Assembly: GCA_002437415.1 (NCBI GenBank)
Contig: DJPL01000067.1
Span: 1-12,117 of the forward strand
Length of the DNA: 12,117 nucleotides
Source of the DNA: Ruminococcaceae bacterium UBA6413
GTDB taxonomy: Bacteria > Bacillota > Clostridia > Oscillospirales > Ruminococcaceae
Direction: 5' to 3'
The translations under genes and the position numbers were made by a program. Below, piece by piece: positions 7,661 through 12,117 of this stretch. How positions within the stretch are numbered: position 1 is the stretch's first letter; each line of letters starts with the position of its first letter. The notes below the pieces were generated by a model that had not been told where the DNA came from, did not search any database, and saw only the letters and a list, made by a program, of their open reading frames with translations.

Positions 7661-8281
7661 ATGCCACTTAACACAGAAAACAAGGTGCTGACACCCGAAC
7701 AGATAGAAGGCAACAAACAGGAGATACTCGATATCTTCGCAAAACACGTTCACAGGGACGGTATCGAAAAGCTGCTCGACTATCTTGTAAACAAGAGCGA
7801 CTTCTTTATCGCGCCCGCAAGCACACGCTTTCACGGCTCGTATGACGGCGGACTTGCACAGCATTCGCTGAATGTATATCACTGCTTCAAGGCATACCTT
7901 GAGCGCGAGCGTGTGCGTGATATGTACAAGCTCACGGCAAGCGGGGAAACTATGGCTATATGCGCTCTTCTGCACGACATATGCAAGGTGAACGTTTATA
8001 CAAGAGGTACGCGCAACGTCAAGAATGAGCAGACAGGGCAGTGGGATAAGGTGCCTACATACTTCTTTGACGATAAACTGCCTTACGGACACGGCGAAAA
8101 GTCCGTTTATATGATAACGGGCTTTATGCGGCTTACCCGCGAGGAGGCGTTCGCTATCCGCTATCATATGGGATTTTCGGGAGAAGAGAATGCAAACAAC
8201 GTGGGAAAGGCATTCGAGATGTTCCCGCTTGCATTTGCGCTGAGTACGGCGGATATGGAAGCCTCGTATTTCCTTGACTGA
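7661..8281 (+). CDS. HD-domain phosphohydrolase (206 aa), substrate unknown
   Basis: Small soluble metal-dependent hydrolase of the HD superfamily. The metal-binding set can be traced: H68 in LAQHSLNV, H105-D106 in LLHDICKV, H144 in PYGHGEKS, H169 in IRYHMG and D198 in STADME. The spacing resembles the HD modules of 3'-5' exoribonuclease YhaM and related proteins, but there is no accompanying OB-fold domain, so the protein is a stand-alone HD module. Such proteins cut phosphoester bonds in nucleotides or nucleic acids, and the sequence does not say which. ATG 7661 is preceded by TAGGAGA about 8 bases upstream. It follows the bactofilin gene on the same strand, separated by a hairpin, and ends at a convergent junction with gldA. 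No signal peptide or membrane helix is visible. Confidence 0.85.
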   Translation: MPLNTENKVLTPEQIEGNKQEILDIFAKHVHRDGIEKLLDYLVNKSDFFIAPASTRFHGSYDGGLAQHSLNVYHCFKAYLERERVRDMYKLTASGETMAICALLHDICKVNVYTRGTRNVKNEQTGQWDKVPTYFFDDKLPYGHGEKSVYMITGFMRLTREEAFAIRYHMGFSGEENANNVGKAFEMFPLAFALSTADMEASYFLD

Positions 8282-8288
8282 TATGTTG

Positions 8289-8314
8289 AAAGCGCACCGT
8301 GACGGTGAGCTTTT
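8289..8314 (+). terminator. Terminator after the HD gene
   Basis: AAAGC-G-CACCG-TGA-CGGTG-A-GCTTT: a 10-bp stem with one internal G/A mismatch (8289-8313), the 3' arm running into TTTTCATT. It starts 8 bases after the HD stop codon. Confidence 0.6.
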
Positions 8315-8329
8315 CATTATACAACAAAA

Positions 8330-8358
8330 TGAACCCCGCAATCACCTTGCGGGGTTCA
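8330..8358 (-). terminator. Strong terminator after gldA, possibly bidirectional
   Basis: A perfect 12-bp stem (8330-8341 with 8347-8358, arms TGAACCCCGCAA/TTGCGGGGTTCA) with a 5-base loop. The minus-strand exit reads ATTTTGTTG; the plus-strand exit is weaker in T. It sits in the convergent gap 22 bases past the gldA stop. Confidence 0.85.
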
Positions 8359-8380
8359 AACTGTTTATAAAGTGTTCGGA

Positions 8381-9478
8381 TTACTTACCGAGTGCGAGCT
8401 TACCCATAGCGTCAGCCTGCATAATAGCGTCATACAGCTCAACGGGCTGTACATCACCTGCAAGGTTGTGGATAGTTTCGCCGGGGATACAAGCGTTCTC
8501 GGAGATCGTCTTTACCTGCTCAGGCGTAGTAACGCCGATCTCTTCAAGCGTTACAGGAAGACCGACCTCAAGACAGAAGTCCTGTACTTCTTTGAATTCT
8601 TCCTTGGGTGCGCCCTCGAGTACGAGCTGTACAAGCGTGCCGAGTGCAACACAGCAACCGTGATCTGCGTGCTTTATGCCGAGAGAGGTTACGCCGTTGT
8701 AGAACGAGTGAGCGGCGGCACAGTTTACGTTATCAGCACCGACACCGGAGAGGTAAACATTAGCCTCAACGATATTCTCAAGTGCGGGAGTGACTGCGTG
8801 TACCTTACAAGCTTCAACAGCCTGCTTGCCGTATTCGCGGAGCGTGTCATAGCAAAGACGTGCGAGTGCCTGTCCCGCTCTTGTGATACCTGTACCCTCA
8901 AGGCTCGCGGACTCTGTACGGATAGAAGCACGACCCTCAAAATATGTGCCGAGTGCATCGCCCATACCCGCGATAAGGAATTTGACAGGCGCGTTGGCGA
9001 TAACGGTCGTATCGACCATTACAGCATCGGGATTGGTAGGGTAGAACAGGTACTTGTCAAAGCTGTGGTCATCGTTGTAGATTACCGAAAGACCTGTGCA
9101 GGGAGCGTCTGTAGCCGCAACTGTAGGCACGATTACAATGTGTCTGCCGCTGTAGTATGCGGTAGCCTTTGCTGTATCAACGGCACTGCCGCCGCCTACG
9201 GCTACAACTGTATCGATATTGTCCTGCTCGACAATAGCCTTCATTTTGTTTATCTCACCGTTGCTGGATATTCCGCCGAATATCTCATAACGTCTGTAGT
9301 CGTCAAGCCCCTCAAAGCTCTTTTCGATCTTGTCGTGGCAAGCCTTATAACCGCTGTTTGAGCATACAAACAGCCAGCGTTTGCCCATATAGCCCATCTC
9401 TTCGTGAAATTTAAGGAGAGCATCTCTGCCCTGAACATATTTGAGCGGTTCACGCATCGCTCTTAATCTTCCCATCAT
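8381..9478 (-). CDS. gldA: Glycerol dehydrogenase (NAD+), family III metal-dependent alcohol dehydrogenase
   Basis: Cytosolic enzyme oxidising glycerol to dihydroxyacetone with NAD+, or running in reverse as an electron sink in fermenters. The 365-residue length is the family norm. The nucleotide-binding loop GGGSAVDTAK lies at 95-104. The segment PTVAATDAPCTGLSVIY (118-134) closely follows the glycerol dehydrogenase signature PTxAxTDAPxxxLSVIY, which separates it from other iron-type alcohol dehydrogenases and from 3-dehydroquinate synthase. Zinc ligands by family alignment are D174 (GMGDALGTYFE), H257 (AAAHSFYNG) and H273 (HADHGCCVALGTL). ATG 9478 is preceded by GGAGGTG about 8 bases upstream; a second ATG follows immediately. 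It is a single-gene transcript with its own promoter and terminator. No kinase (DhaK/DhaL) or glycerol transporter lies in the window, so the physiological direction is open. Related members may act on other small diols. Confidence 0.93.
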   Translation of the reverse strand: MMGRLRAMREPLKYVQGRDALLKFHEEMGYMGKRWLFVCSNSGYKACHDKIEKSFEGLDDYRRYEIFGGISSNGEINKMKAIVEQDNIDTVVAVGGGSAVDTAKATAYYSGRHIVIVPTVAATDAPCTGLSVIYNDDHSFDKYLFYPTNPDAVMVDTTVIANAPVKFLIAGMGDALGTYFEGRASIRTESASLEGTGITRAGQALARLCYDTLREYGKQAVEACKVHAVTPALENIVEANVYLSGVGADNVNCAAAHSFYNGVTSLGIKHADHGCCVALGTLVQLVLEGAPKEEFKEVQDFCLEVGLPVTLEEIGVTTPEQVKTISENACIPGETIHNLAGDVQPVELYDAIMQADAMGKLALGK

Positions 9479-9512
9479 AAATGAAGCACCTCCGTAGGTT
9501 TGTAAGTGATTG

Positions 9513-9527
9513 CGGATATCGTATCCG
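9513..9527. promoter_or_regulatory. Candidate operator or 5'-leader hairpin of gldA
   Basis: Perfect inverted repeat CGGATA-TCG-TATCCG, about 7-21 bases downstream of the expected gldA transcription start (near 9534). It could be a repressor operator or a small hairpin in the leader; the sequence alone does not decide. Confidence 0.45.
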
Positions 9528-9540
9528 TTTTTACGATTTA

Positions 9541-9569
9541 TTTATATCACCTTTTAGGGGCAATGTCAA
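9541..9569 (-). promoter_or_regulatory. Sigma-A promoter of gldA
   Basis: On the minus strand TTGACA (9569-9564), a 17-base spacer and TATAAA (9546-9541). The leader to ATG 9478 would be about 56 bases. Confidence 0.8.
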
Positions 9570-9576
9570 TATTTAC

Positions 9577-9603
9577 GGGTATTCCGATTTTTGATATGGG
9601 TAT
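9577..9603. repeat. Direct GGGTAT repeat upstream of the gldA -35 box
   Basis: GGGTAT occurs at 9577-9582 and 9598-9603, a 21-base period (two helical turns), starting 8 bases upstream of the -35. The layout would suit an activator dimer or tandem sites, but the repeats are short and could be chance. Confidence 0.3.
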
Positions 9604-9658
9604 GTCAAATTTTCATTGCGGTGAACAGAAAAGCAGAGGGCATAATTGCATTTTATGA

Positions 9659-10210
9659 TTAAAGCAGATCAAGTATCATTTCTTCACTCCACAAATCGTT
9701 GGGATATATAGAAATTTCATCTTTGTGTTTTCGTATAATTCGGATAGGCTCAATGGTATTATCATAAACGTGCATTATGTCACATATTTTCATAAGTTCT
9801 TTAATATTATTAAGAGATTTGATATATCGTGCTCTGATTAAATCTTCATCAACATTATGTCCGCCTGAGGCTACTCTTGCTGATACTCTGGCAACATTTA
9901 CAGATGCATCTACTGTTAATATGAAGAAACATTTGATGAAATATCCCTCTTCTTTGGCTTTCTTCAGAATATCAAGTTTATAGTGTGAAGAAAGAACGGT
10001 TTCAAAAGTAAAATCTTCTTTTCGCTCAATAGATCGGTATCTCATTTCATCGACAAGACGAGCCGCTTCTATATTATCCATTCCGGTAGCCGCAACTATA
10101 TCATCAGCGTTTGTATAGGTGCCGACTTTGTCAAAATATGTTGTAACAGTACTTTTGCCGGAACCGTTAGGACCTGCAAAAACAAGAACCATAGGCTTTC
10201 TTTCAGACAT
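9659..10210 (-). CDS. Zeta-toxin-like P-loop kinase (183 aa), probable toxin
   Basis: P-loop kinase of the zeta toxin/predicted ATPase (COG4185-like) group. Classic zeta toxins phosphorylate UDP-N-acetylglucosamine and so block wall synthesis; that activity is inferred for this member. Walker A GPNGSGKST is at 13-21, NADDI at 34-38 gives an Asp in the position of the catalytic base, and FETVLSS at 69-75 is the usual substrate-lip motif. RVSARVASGGHNVDEDLI (108-125) then RARYIKSLNNI matches the family's RV-x-R-V-x-GGH-x(n)-RY-S-N segment, with the lid Arg residues. Length is that of the compact forms and far shorter than PezT or plasmid zeta. ATG 10210 overlaps the stop of the upstream small gene by 8 bases, the usual toxin-antitoxin arrangement. 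Its DNA is visibly more A+T-rich than gldA or the fumarase gene, which suggests lateral acquisition. No clear terminator follows. Confidence 0.85.
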   Translation of the reverse strand: MSERKPMVLVFAGPNGSGKSTVTTYFDKVGTYTNADDIVAATGMDNIEAARLVDEMRYRSIERKEDFTFETVLSSHYKLDILKKAKEEGYFIKCFFILTVDASVNVARVSARVASGGHNVDEDLIRARYIKSLNNIKELMKICDIMHVYDNTIEPIRIIRKHKDEISIYPNDLWSEEMILDLL

Positions 10211-10433
10211 ATTTTTTCTCTCCGTCGGGTGTTGCTATATATGCTTGTTTTCTTTGTTTATCGTACATTGCAATTGGCTTTTTGCACGTTTTTGCCCTGC
10301 TGATAGCCGCTTTTACAGCTTCACGGGCTCTTTTATCCATTTCAGCATCATTTTCCGAAACCGGTTGCGAGTTTTCGTTTTCAGTTATAATCGTTATTGT
10401 TTGTTCGTTGTTAAGCCTTACTGTTTTTTCCAT
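10203..10433 (-). CDS. Small protein upstream of the zeta-like toxin, probable antitoxin (76 aa)
   Basis: Charged cytosolic protein with three parts: a beta-like N-terminus (TVRLNNEQTITIIT), a helical middle rich in Lys, Arg and Ala (about 32-50), and a C-terminal stretch with PIAMYDKQRKQAYIATPDG. It does not look like the three-helix epsilon antitoxin or a helix-turn-helix PezA, so if it neutralises the downstream kinase it belongs to another antitoxin type. The call rests on position: it precedes the toxin, overlaps it by 8 bases (ATGTCTGA holds both signals), and shares one strong ribosome binding site and promoter region. ATG 10433 is chosen because AAGGAGG ends 8 bases upstream; a TTG three bases further up is only 5 bases away. 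The middle helix could bind DNA and the inverted repeat upstream, but this is inference. Confidence 0.7.
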   Translation of the reverse strand: MEKTVRLNNEQTITIITENENSQPVSENDAEMDKRAREAVKAAISRAKTCKKPIAMYDKQRKQAYIATPDGEKKYV

Positions 10434-10530
10434 CAACTACTCCTCCTTCACAAAGAGTTATTTTGTCAGCCTTGTTTAACATACTTGTAAATCAGGTCAG
10501 TACAACCGATATTGTGATAAAATATTATTA

Positions 10531-10546
10531 GTCGGTGTCAACCGAC
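10531..10546. promoter_or_regulatory. Inverted repeat, candidate operator of the toxin-antitoxin operon
   Basis: GTCGGT-GTCA-ACCGAC is a perfect 6-bp inverted repeat in the leader of the antitoxin gene. A further half site, ACCGAT, lies at 10505-10510. Read on the minus strand the centre contains TTGACA, but no good -10 follows at 16-18 bases. Autoregulatory binding by the antitoxin would be typical of such operons. Confidence 0.4.
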
Positions 10547-10570
10547 GCGGCGGATTTTATGTCTGAGGTT

Positions 10571-10599
10571 ATTATATCATATTATAGTCGTGCATTCAA
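10571..10599 (-). promoter_or_regulatory. Probable promoter of the toxin-antitoxin operon
   Basis: On the minus strand TTGAAT (10599-10594), a 17-base spacer and a perfect TATAAT (10576-10571). The leader would be about 130 bases and would contain the inverted repeat at 10531-10546. Confidence 0.5.
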
Positions 10600-10648
10600 C
10601 AAAACGAGAGCTTTTGTTTTGCACTTTTCCATAAAATCAACATATAAC

Positions 10649-10679
10649 AAAAACCTCGCAGACTTCTCTGCGAGGTTTT
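10649..10679 (-). terminator. Terminator of the tRNA-Met/tRNA-Glu transcript
   Basis: A perfect 12-bp stem (10650-10661 with 10668-10679, core CCTCGCAG/CTGCGAGG) with a 6-base loop, ending in TTTTTG on the minus strand, directly after the CCA of tRNA-Glu. A second weaker hairpin (AACAAAA/TTTTGTT, 10598-10618) lies further downstream. Confidence 0.88.
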
Positions 10680-10680
10680 G

Positions 10681-10755
10681 TGGTGACCCGTACGGGAATC
10701 GAACCCATGATTCCGCCGTGAAAGGGCGATGTCTTAACCGCTTGACCAACGGGCC
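10681..10755 (-). tRNA. tRNA-Glu (anticodon TTC)
   Basis: The minus strand folds as a complete 75-base tRNA including encoded CCA. The acceptor stem is GGCCCGT with ACGGGTC (one G-T pair), the D-arm is GTCAAGCGGTTAAGAC and the anticodon stem is TCGCC/GGCGG around the loop CTTTCAC, giving anticodon TTC. The T-arm contains GGTTCGATTCC. It is the second gene of a two-tRNA transcript, 7 bases after tRNA-Met. Confidence 0.95.
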
Positions 10756-10762
10756 GAAGAAA

Positions 10763-10839
10763 TGGTAGCGGCAGTCGGATTTGAACCAACGACACCCTGG
10801 GTATGAACCAAGTGCTCTAGCCAACTGAGCTATACCGCC
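10763..10839 (-). tRNA. tRNA-Met (anticodon CAT), elongator type
   Basis: A complete 77-base tRNA with encoded CCA on the minus strand. The acceptor is GGCGGTA/TGCCGCT, the D-arm is AGCTCAGTTGGCTAGAGC, the anticodon stem is CTTGG/CCAGG around TTCATAC (CAT) and the T-loop is TTCAAAT. The paired first position and the close resemblance to the Bacillus elongator tRNA-Met (GGCGGTxTAGCTCAG, GGTTCATACCC) argue against the initiator. A lysidine-modified tRNA-Ile2 also has a CAT anticodon in the gene and cannot be wholly excluded. Confidence 0.9.
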
Positions 10840-10879
10840 ATATCTTCCGTTTCTGTCACTCTGTCTCAGCGACTTTTAT

Positions 10880-10908
10880 ATTATATCACAGCGTTTTACG
10901 TTTGTCAA
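10880..10908 (-). promoter_or_regulatory. Consensus sigma-A promoter of the tRNA pair
   Basis: On the minus strand TTGACA (10908-10903), exactly 17 bases, then TATAAT (10885-10880): a perfect consensus promoter, as expected for stable RNA genes. The start would be near 10873, about 34 bases before tRNA-Met. Confidence 0.88.
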
Positions 10909-10998
10909 CACTTTTTTTGAAATTTTTTCGTTTTTTACGACAGCTAAATTCATTTTACTTTATTCTGTACGCTGTGATATTATATATCAGTGTCAAAA

Positions 10999-11544
10999 TC
11001 AGACCTCGGCGTATTGCTTTCTGCCTGTTTCAAAAATATTTCCGCCCGTTGCGTCAATCGCGACTATCAGCGGGAACTTGTCAAATGTAAGCCTTTTTAC
11101 ACTTTCACAGCCGAGGTCTTCAAAGGCTATTACCTCGCATTCGGTGATACATTGACAGGCAAGCGCACCCGCACCGCCTATTGCACAGAAATATACCGCG
11201 CCGTTGCGCTTTATAGCGTCGACAACAGCCGCATTGCGTTCACCCTTGCCGATCATCGCGGACAGCCCCATATCAAGCAGAAGCGGAGCATAGGGATCCA
11301 TTCTGCCAGATGTTGTCGGACCGCATGAGCCTATAGCCATACCCTCTTTTGTGCCTGTAGGACCTGCATAGTAAATAGCTGCACCGTCAATTTCAAACGG
11401 AAGCTTTCCGCCCTCCTCGATAAGCTGTTTTATACGCTTATGTGCGGCATCGCGGGAGGTATATACTGTTCCGCTGAGCTCTATCTTGTCGCCGGCTCTG
11501 AGCGTTTTTGCCTTTTCTTTAAGTTCGCTTGTGTTGAGTTCCAA
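10999..11544 (-). CDS. Class I fumarate hydratase / tartrate dehydratase, beta subunit
   Basis: Small subunit of the oxygen-sensitive [4Fe-4S] hydro-lyase family, which interconverts fumarate and malate (or dehydrates L-tartrate) in the cytosol. The 181-residue length fits a stand-alone beta subunit, corresponding to the C-terminal domain of one-chain class I fumarases. Signatures are AGPTGTKEG (60-68), GSCGPTTSGRMDPY (72-85) with the substrate-binding TTSxRMD, MIGKG (97-101), the FEDLG-ES segment (141-148) followed by FDKFP, and AIDATGGNIFE (162-172). The start is TTG 11544 with AAGGAG exactly 7 bases upstream. The iron-sulfur cluster ligands sit in the alpha subunit, which in most Clostridia is encoded directly upstream; here the upstream gene is an unrelated acidic protein and the downstream neighbours are tRNAs. 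Fumarate or tartrate specificity cannot be decided from the beta subunit. Confidence 0.9.
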   Translation of the reverse strand: MELNTSELKEKAKTLRAGDKIELSGTVYTSRDAAHKRIKQLIEEGGKLPFEIDGAAIYYAGPTGTKEGMAIGSCGPTTSGRMDPYAPLLLDMGLSAMIGKGERNAAVVDAIKRNGAVYFCAIGGAGALACQCITECEVIAFEDLGCESVKRLTFDKFPLIVAIDATGGNIFETGRKQYAEV

Positions 11545-11551
11545 GGTTGTT

Positions 11552-11557
11552 CTCCTT
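11552..11557 (-). promoter_or_regulatory. Ribosome binding site deciding the TTG start of the hydratase beta subunit
   Basis: AAGGAG on the minus strand, 7 bases before TTG 11544. No other start codon near it has comparable spacing. Confidence 0.7.
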
Positions 11558-11576
11558 ATCTCTTCGTGAATTATTA

Positions 11577-11602
11577 TGCCGGAAAGCGTATGCTTTCCGG
11601 CA
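11577..11602 (-). other. Strong intergenic hairpin without a clear U-tract
   Basis: A perfect 11-bp stem (11577-11587 with 11592-11602, arms TGCCGGAAAGC/GCTTTCCGGCA) with a GTAT/ATAC loop, between the acidic-protein stop and the hydratase start. The minus-strand exit is TAATAATTC rather than a T run. It may be a weak terminator, an mRNA-stabilising intercistronic hairpin, or a processing site. Confidence 0.6.
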
Positions 11603-11619
11603 ACGGGTATTTACTTTTA

Positions 11620-12117
11620 TTAAAGGTCGAAGAAGCCGACGTTGTCTGAGCTCATCTCATCGTCATCGTCGCCGTCAAGACCTTCCATCATCTTGAGATC
11701 CCATGAAGGATCGTACTGCGCGGTGTTTGTGTTCATATTATCGTTTATTCCGCCCAGCATTGAGGAATAATCGGACATATCTATCTTTTCTTCCTTTGTC
11801 GATGCGGCGGGAGCGGTAGGATCGTCAAACGAAGAGGTCATTCCGTCGTCGTCTGCCGCTTTATGAGCGGGCGGAGGCGTTATCGTCATACCGTTCATCT
11901 GCGCTTCAAGATCCTTCCACGGATCGTTTGCCTTTTCCTCCTTGCCGGCTACACCCATTGAACGACTTTCGTTGAGCTTTTCTTTAGTTTGGTCTGTACC
12001 ACGGTCTACAGCTCGCTCGGCAGGAGCGGGAGCTTCTGCAAGTAAGTCGCTGAAATCGTCTTCGGCTGCGGCAGGTTCTTCCTTAACTGTGGGTGCGGGC
12101 TCTTCGGCAAGCAGATC
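11620..12117 (-). CDS. C-terminal part of an acidic, Pro/Ala-rich protein of unknown function (partial)
   Basis: The frame is open without stops from the window edge (12117) to TAA at 11620, giving 165 visible residues; the N-terminus lies outside. The visible part is acidic and low in complexity, rich in Asp, Glu, Ala, Pro and Ser, with no membrane segment and little predicted fold. A DLLAE-x-PAP motif occurs at visible residues 1-9 and again at 24-32. Later come short aromatic/acidic motifs, NDPWKDLEAQM and YDPSWDLKMMEG, and a DGDDDDE run before the terminal GFFDL. An internal ATG (11958) exists but has no ribosome binding site and the same composition continues upstream, so it is not the start. 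The tail may be a disordered linker with short docking motifs. I do not recognise the family. Confidence 0.7.
   Translation of the reverse strand, partial: DLLAEEPAPTVKEEPAAAEDDFSDLLAEAPAPAERAVDRGTDQTKEKLNESRSMGVAGKEEKANDPWKDLEAQMNGMTITPPPAHKAADDDGMTSSFDDPTAPAASTKEEKIDMSDYSSMLGGINDNMNTNTAQYDPSWDLKMMEGLDGDDDDEMSSDNVGFFDL

Noticed and set aside
7361..8341. A 326-residue open frame on the minus strand across the bactofilin and HD genes
   Set aside because: It spans two well-supported genes and the hairpin between them, and its protein has no family features.
8372..9361. A 329-residue open frame on the plus strand opposite gldA
   Set aside because: It is antisense to a clear glycerol dehydrogenase gene, has no recognisable motif, is Cys/Val/Arg-rich as expected from reversed codons, and has no convincing ribosome binding site.
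10681..10755. tRNA-Glu 3' end as a phage or island attachment site
   Set aside because: No second copy of the tRNA 3' end was seen in the window and no integrase gene is present.
10535..10824. Open frames running through the tRNA region on both strands
   Set aside because: They translate tRNA genes and the terminator and are not plausible proteins.
10975..10989. AT-rich palindrome TGATAT-TAT-ATATCA after the hydratase gene
   Set aside because: It is short, purely AT-rich in its arms and lacks a T-tract. In this composition such palindromes are common, so I do not call it a terminator or operator.
11620..11958. ATG 11958 as the start of a complete 112-residue protein
   Set aside because: There is no ribosome binding site, and the same frame stays open with matching composition to the window edge, so the gene is partial.

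Overview
The window looks like chromosomal DNA of a low- to mid-GC Gram-positive anaerobe of the class Clostridia, probably Ruminococcus/[Eubacterium] siraeum-like. The evidence is strong AGGAGG-type ribosome binding sites, frequent GTG and TTG starts, textbook sigma-A promoters (TTGACA-17-TATAAT), a Bacillus-like elongator tRNA-Met with encoded CCA, and genes typical of gut Clostridia. The genus is inferred from general resemblance, not from a marker gene.

Left part (1-5456): a two-gene operon on the minus strand with its own promoter and terminator. It encodes a 662-residue SNF2/RapA-like protein whose Walker A and DEAH motifs are degenerate, and a 1044-residue protein with an apparently intact Hsp90/sacsin-type GHKL ATPase domain. 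The two genes are one base apart. I do not recognise the pair as a named system, and it is the most interesting object here.

Middle (5457-8380): a plus-strand cell-envelope cluster. A membrane-anchored NodB-type polysaccharide deacetylase is followed 29 bp later by a bactofilin with a long Gln/Asn-rich N-terminal extension. After a hairpin comes an HD-domain hydrolase. A convergent, well-terminated junction separates this cluster from a minus-strand glycerol dehydrogenase (gldA), whose upstream region holds a consensus promoter and several candidate operator repeats.

Right part (9659-12117), all on the minus strand: an AT-richer zeta-like toxin/antitoxin pair with an 8-bp overlap; two tRNA genes (Met-CAT then Glu-TTC) with a perfect promoter and terminator; a stand-alone beta subunit of class I fumarate/tartrate hydratase without its usual alpha partner beside it; and the C-terminal end of an acidic low-complexity protein that runs off the window.

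No CRISPR array, insertion sequence, integrase or rRNA was seen. No stretch longer than 300 bases lacks a gene. The longest gaps are 5187-5465 (two divergent promoters), 10434-10680 (toxin/antitoxin promoter, inverted repeat and tRNA terminator) and 9479-9658 (gldA control region).
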